The position numbers and the translations under genes are program-made. This document shows, in pieces, positions 1 through 5,726 of a stretch of DNA of 10,301 nt. Numbering within the stretch: the stretch's first letter is position 1; each line of letters begins with the position of its first letter. Origin of the DNA: Anaeromyxobacteraceae bacterium (GTDB lineage: Bacteria > Myxococcota > Myxococcia > Myxococcales > Anaeromyxobacteraceae); NCBI GenBank assembly GCA_027349605.1, contig DAIEMM010000480.1, positions 1 through 10,301 on the forward strand. The letters run 5' to 3'. The notes beneath the pieces are model-generated. The model saw nothing but the letters and a program-made list of their open reading frames with translations. It searched no databases and was not told the DNA's origin.

Positions 1-69
1 ATGAACACGCGCGAGGAGATCGCCCAGGCGCTGCAGGAGCTGCGCGACGGGACGTTCGTCAAGGGGTAG
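1..69 (+). CDS. C-terminal end of a pirin-family protein (5'-truncated by the window)
   Basis: Frame 1 is open from the first base and ends in TAG at 67-69. The last 22 residues begin MNTREEIAQALQELRDG. This matches the typical C-terminus of pirin (YhhW-like cupin) proteins, where a GPFVMNT-E-EI-QA stretch precedes a final short helix. The ATG at position 1 is therefore probably an internal methionine and the gene starts upstream of the window. Pirins are iron-binding bicupin proteins; some are quercetin dioxygenases and others act as redox-sensitive partners. The metal-binding cupin motifs are not in view, so activity cannot be judged. The stop lies only 14 bp before the hemerythrin start on the same strand, so the two may be cotranscribed. 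The call rests on a short motif only. Confidence 0.6.
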   Translation: MNTREEIAQALQELRDGTFVKG

Positions 70-83
70 AGTGGAGGGCCTGC

Positions 84-500
84 ATGCTCTCCTGGGACCC
101 ATCGCTCGCCATCGGCGTGCCCGAGATCGACGAGCAGCACCGCTCGCTCTTCGACCAGGCCGCTCGCTTCGACGCCGCGGTCCGCGCGGGCGTCCAGGGC
201 AAGGAGGTCCGGGAGCTCTTCGACTTCCTCTCCCGCTACGCCAGCGAGCACTTCGAGGCCGAGGAGCGGATCATGCGGGAGGCCGGGTACCCGCGCCTGG
301 CCAGTCACGTACTGGAACACGCCGAGTTCCGGCGCAGGCTGGCGACGCTCCTTCCCCACTGGGAGTCGGAAGGCGATTCCACCGCGCTGCTGATGGCCGT
401 GTCGGGATTCCTGATGCGCTGGCTCCGGGAGCACATCGCGGCGAGCGACCGGGCCATCGGCGACCACCTCAGGTCACGGTCTAGCCAACCGCGGCAGTGA
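84..500 (+). CDS. bacteriohemerythrin (single-domain O2-binding di-iron protein)
   Basis: The 138-residue protein is the usual length of a stand-alone bacteriohemerythrin, with no signal peptide or extra domain, so it is cytosolic. All seven di-iron ligands of the family can be placed: H19 in the DEQH motif, H56 and E60 in HFEAE, H75 and H79 in HVLEH, and H117 and D122 in HIAASD. The N-terminal W-D-L-GV--ID-QH pattern and the YP before the HxxxH are also typical. Family members reversibly bind O2, and some bind NO, at a Fe-O-Fe centre; they supply or scavenge O2 or sense it for other proteins. GGAGG at 73-77 is 6 bp from the ATG and supports this start. The gene follows the pirin-like tail by 14 bp. 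Its stop overlaps the end of a convergent second hemerythrin gene by 20 bp. Confidence 0.93.
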   Translation: MLSWDPSLAIGVPEIDEQHRSLFDQAARFDAAVRAGVQGKEVRELFDFLSRYASEHFEAEERIMREAGYPRLASHVLEHAEFRRRLATLLPHWESEGDSTALLMAVSGFLMRWLREHIAASDRAIGDHLRSRSSQPRQ

Positions 501-900
501 CGCCCGCCTTGAGGAGGTGCTGGGCGAGCCCCATGTCGTGTGCCAGGATGTGGTAGCGGAACCACTCCGGTAGGCGTCCGACCGCCCAGCGTCGGAAGTT
601 CGGGGTCACGCCGGTCTTGTCGAGCTCGGCCTGGAACCTTCGGGCGTCGGCGACGAAGACGGCGTGCGCCTCCTCGTGCCGCTTCCGCGGGGGATAGGCG
701 AGCTCGGCCATCAGCTCCTCCTCGTGGGAGAAGTGGCTCACCACGCCTCGGATCACGCCGTCGAGGGACTGGCGGACCTCCTCGACGTTCCCGGCATTGA
801 CCGTCTCGACCAGGGCGGCGAGCGCGAGGCTGAGGGCCTCGTGCTCGTCGTCGATCGGGCCGAAGCCCGTGCTCGTGTACGGCTGGCTCCCGCTGGTCAT
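481..900 (-). CDS. second bacteriohemerythrin, convergent with the first
   Basis: The 139-residue protein again carries a complete di-iron site: H20 in DDEH, H56 and E60 in HFSHE, H75 and H79 in HEEAH, and H117 and D122 in HILAHD. Y69-P70 sits before the HxxxH as in the family. It is clearly diverged from its convergent neighbour, especially in the N-terminal arm and in a longer loop between helices C and D (about residues 90-110). This argues against a very recent duplication. It should bind O2 or NO in the cytosol, but substrate and partner cannot be read from sequence. GGGAGGA at 914-908 lies 7 nt before the ATG. A near-consensus sigma-54 promoter lies just upstream (932-946), so transcription probably depends on an enhancer-binding protein. 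The stop codon is TAG (481-483), inside the 3' end of the other hemerythrin gene. Confidence 0.92.
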   Translation of the reverse strand: MTSGSQPYTSTGFGPIDDEHEALSLALAALVETVNAGNVEEVRQSLDGVIRGVVSHFSHEEELMAELAYPPRKRHEEAHAVFVADARRFQAELDKTGVTPNFRRWAVGRLPEWFRYHILAHDMGLAQHLLKAGVTAAVG

Positions 901-931
901 GGCCTGGTCCTCCCGGACAGAGGAGACGATC

Positions 932-946
932 GCAACCCCCGTGCCC
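932..946 (-). promoter_or_regulatory. sigma-54 (-24/-12) promoter for the second hemerythrin
   Basis: The minus strand reads GGGCACG-GGGG-TTGC from 946 to 932. The consensus is TGGCACG-N4-TTGC, so only the first base differs. The invariant GG and GC are separated by the required 10 nt. The start site would fall near 920, giving a leader of about 20 nt that contains the GGGAGGA ribosome-binding site (914-908) before the ATG at 900. Position, orientation and spacing all agree, which is unlikely by chance at this exact place, although the high GC content raises the background. Confidence 0.68.
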
Positions 947-1006
947 GGGACCGGCTCGCGAAGCCCCTGAAAGGACTCGTGGACCGGCCTTGTCCAGGGG
1001 GAGGTG

Positions 1007-1047
1007 ACCGACCCGGGAGTCGCGCAGCACCCGCGGCACCGACCCGG
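1007..1047. repeat. 10-bp direct repeat upstream of the sigma-54 promoter, candidate enhancer sites
   Basis: ACCGACCCGG occurs exactly at 1007-1016 and 1038-1047. The copies are 31 bp apart, close to three helical turns, so both would face the same side of the DNA. They lie about 87 and 118 bp upstream of the inferred start site at about 920, the usual distance for activators of sigma-54 promoters. Calling them activator sites is inference; the units are not palindromic and the DNA is GC-rich. Confidence 0.3.
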
Positions 1048-1048
1048 C

Positions 1049-1078
1049 AGCGGGGAGAGGGCGGACCCCCTCCCCGCT
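1049..1078 (-). terminator. strong hairpin just after the cytochrome/ASH gene
   Basis: AGCGGGGAG at 1049-1057 is the perfect reverse complement of CTCCCCGCT at 1070-1078. After one A-C mismatch the stem continues for three G-C pairs and closes on a CGGA loop (1062-1065). It starts 9 nt after the TAG stop at 1088 of the leftward gene, where a terminator is expected. On the minus strand no U-tract follows, so it is either a GC-type terminator or a 3'-end-stabilising structure. On the plus strand only three Ts follow. Confidence 0.55.
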
Positions 1079-1087
1079 TTCGGGCGG

Positions 1088-4000
1088 CTAGATCCGCGTT
1101 GCCTTCACGGCCTTCCTCCGGCGCCCGGCGCCGAGAAGCCCGAGCCCGACGAGCCCGAGCCAGCCGATCGATCCACCGGTGCTGCTGCAGCCGCCGGTCG
1201 TGGGTGGCGCCGCGGCGGTGAGGTCCGCGGTGTTGGACCCGGTGCCGGTGCTGCCGTTGCCGGTGGTGCCCTCGCCGTGGTCGTCGTCGTGGTCCGAGGA
1301 CCCGCGCCCGAGCACGGTCTTCGCCGTGGCCATGTCCACGTCGGGATCCTGGTCCTCCACCGTCAGTTGCCACAGGATCGTCCCGGTCGACCCCGCCGCG
1401 ACCGCGTAGGGCGGGAACTTGACCTCGGCGTCCTCACGCGCCCGCACCTCGAGGGCCATCACCTGGCGGTACACCTCCGCTCCGCCGATCGACCCCACCA
1501 GCGTCGCGGACCCGATGCCGACGACGTTGCTCCGGTTCCTCACGTGGAGCTTGGCCTCGATGCGGGTGTCCGAGGAGACGTCGACCTTGCCCGGCACCTC
1601 GAACTCGTCGATGTCGATGTCGGCGTCGACGCTCGGCACCGGCGGCTGGCTGCCCGCGCCGGTCACCTGGAGGTCCACGGTCGGATTCGCCGGATCATCG
1701 GTGGCCACGGCGATGCAGCCCGTGTCGGTGCCGGCCTCGGTGGGCCGGTACGTCACCGTGAGCGTGGTGCCCTGTCCCGCCGCCACCGTCAGGGGCGCCG
1801 ACGGGGACCAGCTGAACTCGGGGCTGCTCCCGCTGCAGAGCGAGATGCCGGTCACGCTCAGCGGTCCCGTGCCGGTGTTCCGGATGCTGGCCGTCCGGGA
1901 GGCGGAGCTCCCGACGGTGACGGTCCCGAAGTCGAGCGAGGTCGGGGAGAGGGCCACGGCCGGGACGGCTTGCGCCACGCCGGTGCCTCCCACCCCGAGG
2001 TTCACGACCGGGCTGGCCGGGTCGTTGCTCGCGATGGCGAGGCACCCGGAGTCGGTTCCCCCGGCGGTCGGCTGGTAGGTGACGGTCAAGGTCGCGGCCT
2101 GGCCCGGCGCGATGGAGAGCGGCGCCGCCGGCGACCAGCCGAACTCGGCGCTGCTGCCGCTGCAGAGCGCGATGCTCGTGACGCTCAGCGTGGCGGTGCC
2201 CGCGTTCCGCACCTGTGCGGTGAGGGAGGCGGAGTTGCCGAGCACGACCGACCCGAACGAGAGGGTGGCCGGGACGAGCGCGATGGAGGGAGCCGGGGCG
2301 TTCACCCCGGCGCCGGAGAGCGTGACGCTGGTGGTGGGGGAGAGGGTATCGTTGCTGGTCACGACGATCGAGCCGTTGTCCGTCGTCGTGTCGGTCGGGG
2401 TGTAGGTGACGGTCACCCCCTGGCTCCCGCCTGCCGCCACGTTGAAGGACGCCGGCGTCGGCGCGTACTCCGTGCTCGTGCCCGAGGCGCGCGCCACCGT
2501 GCCGGTGAGCGGGGCCGTCCCGGTGTTGGAGATCGTGAAGGTCATCGCCCTGGGAGACCCGACGGTCACGTTCCCGAAGACGAGCGCGGCCGGAGCCACC
2601 GCGATCCGGGGTGCCGCGGCCGCCTGTCCGGTTCCCGAGACGTCCAGGTTCACGGTGGGCCGGGCGGTGTCGTTGCTCGAGAAGGCGAGGCAGCCGGTGT
2701 CGGCGCCCGCCGCCGTCGGCCCGTAGGTCACGGTGACGGTGGTGCTGCCGCCGGCCGCGACGGTGAAGGGCGCGGCGGGCGACCAGGTGAACTCGGTGCT
2801 GGTGGCCGGCGCCGTGCAGCGCGCGATGGCGCTCACGACGAGTGGAGCCGTGCCAGGGTTCTGGACCTGGACGGTGAGGGAGGCGGATCCGCCGACCGTC
2901 ACCGATCCGAAGGCGAGGGACGCCGGGGCGAGCGCGATCGCCGGAGCCGGTGCGGAGACGCCGGTGCCGGACAGGGTCACGCTGGTGGTCGGGGCGGTGG
3001 GGTCGTTGCTGGTCACCGTGATCGACCCGGCGTCGGCCCCGATGCCCGTGGGGGTGTACGTCACGGTCACGACCTGGTTGCCGCCGGCGGCCACGTTGAA
3101 CGAGGCCGGCGACACCGCGTACTCGGCGCTGGTACCCGCGGCGCGCGCCACGGTGCCGGTGAGCGCGGCGGTGCCGGTGTTGGAGATGGTGAAGGTCCTC
3201 GCCGCCGGCGAGCCCACCGTGACGTTGCCGAAGGCGAGCGCGAGGGGCGATACGGCGATTCGCGGGGCAGCGGGAACGACGCCGGTGCCGTTCACGGCGA
3301 GGTTGGTGGTGGGTCCGTTCGAGGCGTTGCTGGTGAGCGCGATGCAGCCGGTGTCGGTCCCGGCGGCGGTCGGCGCGTAGGAGACCGACAGCGTGGAGGA
3401 GGCGCCGGCGGCGACGGTGAAGGGGAGCGCCGGAGCCGTCCAGGTGAACTCGGCGGAGGTGGCGGGGCTCGTGCAGCGCGCGATGCCCGTCACGGTGAGC
3501 GGGGCGGTCCCGGTGTTCTGGATCTGGGACGAGAGCGAAGCGGACGCGCCGGTGTTGACGTTTCCGAAGTTGAGGGTTCCGGGCGCGAGCGCGAGGGTCG
3601 CCGCGGCGGGGGCGGCGACCGTGAAGGAGTTCGTGGTCACGATCTCCTGCCCGTGGTTCGGGTTGTTCGGGTCGGGCGTCCAGCGAGCCCCGAAGGTTGC
3701 GCCGCTGGCGTCGAACTGGTTGCCGTACCAGGCGACGTTCCAGTTGTAGCTTCCGGGCGCCGAGGGGGCCGGAGCGGTGAACGTGATGGGGTATCCCGCG
3801 CCGCCCCCGTCGCCGTTCGGACCGGTGCTGATGGCGAGCTGGACCATGTTGGCGTCGTAGAGGTAGGCCCGGATCCAGCCGGTCCGGTAGCCACCGGTCA
3901 CGGTGACGGTGACGGTCTCTCCGGGGGCGTAGGAGGTCTTGTCCGTCGTGCCAGTGACGTTGATGCCGGTCTTGGTGCTCCCGGCGTGGGTTCCGTGCGC

Positions 4001-4147
4001 GTGACAGCCGTTGCAGGTGGTCACCGTCGCCGAGTGGCATGAGGTGCAGTTGTTGGCGTAGAGGGTGGACGTGGCGCCGGCCGGGCGCGGCACGGCGGCA
4101 AACGCGAAGATCAGGGCCAGACCGACTACGAGTGAAGGCCGTCTCAT
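1088..4147 (-). CDS. secreted di-haem c-type cytochrome with six ASH (choice-of-anchor D) repeats and a C-terminal sorting tail
   Basis: The start at 4147 is chosen over an ATG at 4240: AGGAG lies 9 nt upstream, and it begins a clean signal peptide (MRRP, hydrophobic core, likely cleavage after A25). Domains in order: CTSCH at 34-38 and CNGCH at 45-49, two covalent haem c sites, with H51 and H54 as possible distal ligands; an Ig-like domain at about 60-180 (SYAPGE, RTGW, WYGNQFD); six ASH/HYDIN-type repeats at 186-840, each with an FG-V--G strand, NTGTAPL, FTVAAG and TSND/TGC segments; a second beta-rich domain at about 841-945; a D/H-rich patch at 953-957; and a Gly/Ser/Thr linker. The end has GGCSSTGGS, a hydrophobic span (994-1007) and RRRK (1009-1012), like MYXO-CTERM or GlyGly-CTERM sorting signals. 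I infer an outer-surface electron-transfer or metal-binding protein. The electron partner and precise role are unknown. Confidence 0.83.
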   Translation of the reverse strand: MRRPSLVVGLALIFAFAAVPRPAGATSTLYANNCTSCHSATVTTCNGCHAHGTHAGSTKTGINVTGTTDKTSYAPGETVTVTVTGGYRTGWIRAYLYDANMVQLAISTGPNGDGGGAGYPITFTAPAPSAPGSYNWNVAWYGNQFDASGATFGARWTPDPNNPNHGQEIVTTNSFTVAAPAAATLALAPGTLNFGNVNTGASASLSSQIQNTGTAPLTVTGIARCTSPATSAEFTWTAPALPFTVAAGASSTLSVSYAPTAAGTDTGCIALTSNASNGPTTNLAVNGTGVVPAAPRIAVSPLALAFGNVTVGSPAARTFTISNTGTAALTGTVARAAGTSAEYAVSPASFNVAAGGNQVVTVTYTPTGIGADAGSITVTSNDPTAPTTSVTLSGTGVSAPAPAIALAPASLAFGSVTVGGSASLTVQVQNPGTAPLVVSAIARCTAPATSTEFTWSPAAPFTVAAGGSTTVTVTYGPTAAGADTGCLAFSSNDTARPTVNLDVSGTGQAAAAPRIAVAPAALVFGNVTVGSPRAMTFTISNTGTAPLTGTVARASGTSTEYAPTPASFNVAAGGSQGVTVTYTPTDTTTDNGSIVVTSNDTLSPTTSVTLSGAGVNAPAPSIALVPATLSFGSVVLGNSASLTAQVRNAGTATLSVTSIALCSGSSAEFGWSPAAPLSIAPGQAATLTVTYQPTAGGTDSGCLAIASNDPASPVVNLGVGGTGVAQAVPAVALSPTSLDFGTVTVGSSASRTASIRNTGTGPLSVTGISLCSGSSPEFSWSPSAPLTVAAGQGTTLTVTYRPTEAGTDTGCIAVATDDPANPTVDLQVTGAGSQPPVPSVDADIDIDEFEVPGKVDVSSDTRIEAKLHVRNRSNVVGIGSATLVGSIGGAEVYRQVMALEVRAREDAEVKFPPYAVAAGSTGTILWQLTVEDQDPDVDMATAKTVLGRGSSDHDDDHGEGTTGNGSTGTGSNTADLTAAAPPTTGGCSSTGGSIGWLGLVGLGLLGAGRRRKAVKATRI
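1628..3592 (-). repeat. six tandem ASH-type repeats coding for about 107-112 residues each
   Basis: Unit boundaries, read on the minus strand, are A 3592-3257, B 3256-2936, C 2935-2603, D 2602-2282, E 2281-1955 and F 1954-1628. Units A, C, E and F contain two cysteines, one in the IARC/IALC/ISLC strand and one in TGC or SGC, placed to form a disulfide. Units B and D lack both and instead have a TGTVAR segment and an AEYA/TEYA motif. A resembles C and B resembles D, so A-B and C-D look like copies of a two-unit block, while E and F resemble each other (both LCSGSS). Confidence 0.85.
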
Positions 4148-4209
4148 GGTTGCACGCTCCTGGTTCGGGTGAACTCCCTCCCGGGGCGGCCATACGGCCA
4201 GCGAGCCAT

Positions 4210-4304
4210 CTTTGACGCATGACCCCTTTAGGCTAGCCATGATTGAGCGTCACCTGTTCGAGGTATGCATATGCCGCCATGTAGGATGACCTTTGATGCA
4301 TGAC
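4210..4304. repeat. two copies of a CTTTGAYGCATGAC motif, candidate operator
   Basis: CTTTGACGCATGAC (4210-4223) and CTTTGATGCATGAC (4291-4304) match at 13 of 14 bases and are 81 bp apart. Related TGAC/GTCA-type half-sites occur nearby: GCGTCA at 4247-4252 and 4310-4315, and GATGAC at 4285-4290. Repetition in an otherwise ordinary divergent promoter region suggests binding sites for one regulator. I do not recognise the motif. Confidence 0.4.
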
Positions 4305-4326
4305 ATTGCGCGTCATCATTTTTTTT
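4294..4326 (+). terminator. small hairpin followed by T8, terminator-like
   Basis: ATGAC (4300-4304) pairs with GTCAT (4312-4316) around a 7-nt loop. An alternative outer pairing is TGATG (4294-4298) with CATCA (4314-4318). Eight Ts follow at 4319-4326, the only such tract seen in this window. The stem is weak for an intrinsic terminator and no plus-strand gene ends here. It could limit read-through towards the ACBP gene, or the A/T tract could be an upstream promoter element for either divergent gene. Confidence 0.3.
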
Positions 4327-4491
4327 GTACCCCTAACGTGTTGCCTCGCGCCACCGCGAAGGGGCCAGCACGATTCCCGGAGGAAAGGTGATTCGACGGG
4401 TGCGGTCAGCGTTCGATCGAGTCTCGAGCGGCGCGAGTGACCGCTTCCCGCTACCCTTCGTGAGGCCCCGTGCGGGCGAGGAGAGGATCGC

Positions 4492-4755
4492 ATGGCAGAC
4501 AGGGACGCCTTCGTCGATGCACAGGAACGGGTGAAGAAGCTCTCCAGGCGCCCGTCCAACGCCGAGTTGCTCGATCTCTACGGCCTCTACAAGCAGGCCA
4601 CCGAGGGCGACGCGACGGGGAGCAGGCCCGGCCTGCTCGACCCGAAGGGGCGCGCCAAGTTCGACGCCTGGACCTCCCGCAAGGGCGTGGCCCGGGCCGA
4701 GGCGAAGGCGCGCTACGTGGCGCTCGTCGCCGATCTCGTGAAGAAGCTGGGCTGA
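4492..4755 (+). CDS. acyl-CoA-binding protein (ACBP)
   Basis: The 87-residue protein matches the classic ACBP length and four-helix pattern almost end to end. It has F7 and V14-K15-K16-L17 in helix 1, LYGLYKQAT-GD in helix 2 (Y30, Y33, K34), RPGLLD--G-AKFDAW (K56, W60) and a Y75 in the last helix. These correspond to the residues that hold the CoA head group and acyl chain in bovine ACBP (Tyr28, Lys32, Lys54, Tyr73). F57 stands where many ACBPs have Trp. The protein is cytosolic and binds medium- and long-chain acyl-CoA esters, buffering and delivering them to lipid enzymes. AGGAGAGG at 4479-4486 supports the start. Only 19 bp separate it from the following aldo/keto reductase on the same strand, so the two are probably cotranscribed. 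ACBP is common in eukaryotes and found in a minority of bacteria. Confidence 0.93.
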   Translation: MADRDAFVDAQERVKKLSRRPSNAELLDLYGLYKQATEGDATGSRPGLLDPKGRAKFDAWTSRKGVARAEAKARYVALVADLVKKLG

Positions 4756-4774
4756 CCCGGGGGAGGCGTCGACC

Positions 4775-5719
4775 ATGAGAACCCGCAGGCTCGGACGGAG
4801 CGATCTCGAGGTGTCGGAGGTGGGCCTCGGGTCCTGGTTGACCTACGGCGGCGGGGTCTCGCGGGAGCGCGCCGAGGCCTGCGTGGACCGCGCGTTCGAG
4901 GTCGGCATCAACTTCATCGACACGGCCAACGTCTACTCGGGAGGAGCGGCCGAGTCGTTTCTCGGGGAGGTCCTGGCCGGGCGCCCGCGCGCGAGCTACG
5001 TCCTCGCCACCAAGGTCTTCTTCCCCATGCCGTCCGGCGACCGGGGCCTCTCCGCCGCGCAGATCGAGAAGCAGCTCGACGCGTCGCTCCGGAGGTTGCG
5101 CACCGATCACGTCGACCTCTACCAGTGCCACCGCTACGACCCGCAGACGCCGCTCGAGGAGACGATGGCGGCGCTCACGCGGGCCGTCCGGAGCGGCAAG
5201 GCCCGCCACATCGGCTTCTCGGAGTGGACCGCCGCGCAGATCCGCGACGCACTGGCGCTGCCGGGCGAGCGCTTCGTCTCGAGCCAGCCGCAGTACTCGC
5301 TGCTCTGGCGCGAGCCGGAGGCGGAGGTCTTCCCGCTCTGCGCCCGGGAGGGCATCGGCCAGATCGTCTGGAGCCCGCTCGCGCAGGGCATCCTGGCCGG
5401 GAAGTACCTGCCGGGACAGCCCGTGCCGGCCGACTCCCGGGCCGCCAGCCCGGAGATGGGCGGGTTCATCCAGCGGCGCCTCGACCCCGCCACGCTCGCC
5501 GGCGTGCAGCGGCTCCGCCCCATCGCGGCGGAGCTCGGGCTCACCCTCTCCCAGCTCGCCATCGCCTGGGTGCTGCGCCGCCCCGAGGTCTCGTCGGCCA
5601 TCATCGGAGCGACCCGCCCGGAGCAGGTCGAGGAGAACGCCGGCGCGTCGGGGGTGGTGCTGGATCCCGCCGTGATCGAGCGGGTGGAGCGGGCGCTGGC
5701 GGGCGCGGCCGACGCGTGA
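4775..5719 (+). CDS. aldo/keto reductase, Kv-beta/YghZ-like
   Basis: The 314-residue protein is a full-length TIM-barrel aldo/keto reductase. The catalytic tetrad is visible as D49 (FIDTANVY), Y54, K80 (LATKV) and H119 (DLYQCHRYDP). The C-terminal part has the NADPH-binding signature IIGATRPEQVEEN (276-288), and WSPL at 199-202 matches the nucleotide-clamping loop of the Kv-beta/AKR6 and AKR14 groups. The short DLYQ-HR-DP-TPLEET region also fits these groups better than the AKR1 type. It should reduce aldehydes or ketones with NADPH in the cytosol; the physiological substrate cannot be deduced. GGGAGG at 4761-4766 is 8 nt from the ATG. It follows the ACBP gene by 19 bp, which suggests, without proving, a link to acyl or lipid-derived carbonyl metabolism. 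Downstream lies a short palindrome and then the convergent cus genes. Confidence 0.92.
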   Translation: MRTRRLGRSDLEVSEVGLGSWLTYGGGVSRERAEACVDRAFEVGINFIDTANVYSGGAAESFLGEVLAGRPRASYVLATKVFFPMPSGDRGLSAAQIEKQLDASLRRLRTDHVDLYQCHRYDPQTPLEETMAALTRAVRSGKARHIGFSEWTAAQIRDALALPGERFVSSQPQYSLLWREPEAEVFPLCAREGIGQIVWSPLAQGILAGKYLPGQPVPADSRAASPEMGGFIQRRLDPATLAGVQRLRPIAAELGLTLSQLAIAWVLRRPEVSSAIIGATRPEQVEENAGASGVVLDPAVIERVERALAGAADA

Positions 5720-5726
5720 ATGCACC

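Larger units (their letters stand above)
4148..4491. other. divergent intergenic region between the cytochrome gene and the ACBP gene
   Basis: These 344 bp separate two genes transcribed away from each other, so both promoters should be here. The part at about 4205-4330 is less GC-rich than its surroundings. It holds a 14-mer in two near-identical copies, the palindrome GCATATGC (4267-4274), several TGAC/GTCA half-sites, and a hairpin followed by eight Ts. I could not find a convincing sigma-70 or sigma-54 promoter for either gene. The remainder (about 4335-4475) shows nothing recognisable. AGGAGAGG at 4479-4486 is the ribosome-binding site of the ACBP gene. Confidence 0.6.

Noticed and set aside
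1004..4042. A 1,012-codon plus-strand frame opposite the cytochrome/ASH gene
   Set aside because: It mirrors the repeat gene, with low-complexity Gly/Arg/Asp sequence. The minus-strand frame has signal peptide, haem motifs and Ig repeats, and is clearly the real one.
1088..4147. Repeat region as a CRISPR-like or mobile array
   Set aside because: The periodicity is about 320-340 bp, in frame, and explained by protein domains; there are no short identical repeats with unique spacers.
4148..4240. Upstream ATG at 4240 as start of the cytochrome/ASH protein
   Set aside because: It would place 31 charged residues before the signal peptide and has no good ribosome-binding site, whereas 4147 has AGGAG and a typical signal sequence.
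4148..4330. Possible cyclic-di-nucleotide (GEMM) riboswitch in the leader of the cytochrome gene
   Set aside because: Such riboswitches precede cytochrome genes in Geobacter relatives, so I looked for GCAAACC and GACGCAAAGCC-type core sequences. Only GCGTCAAAG-like fragments are present and the required helices could not be assembled.
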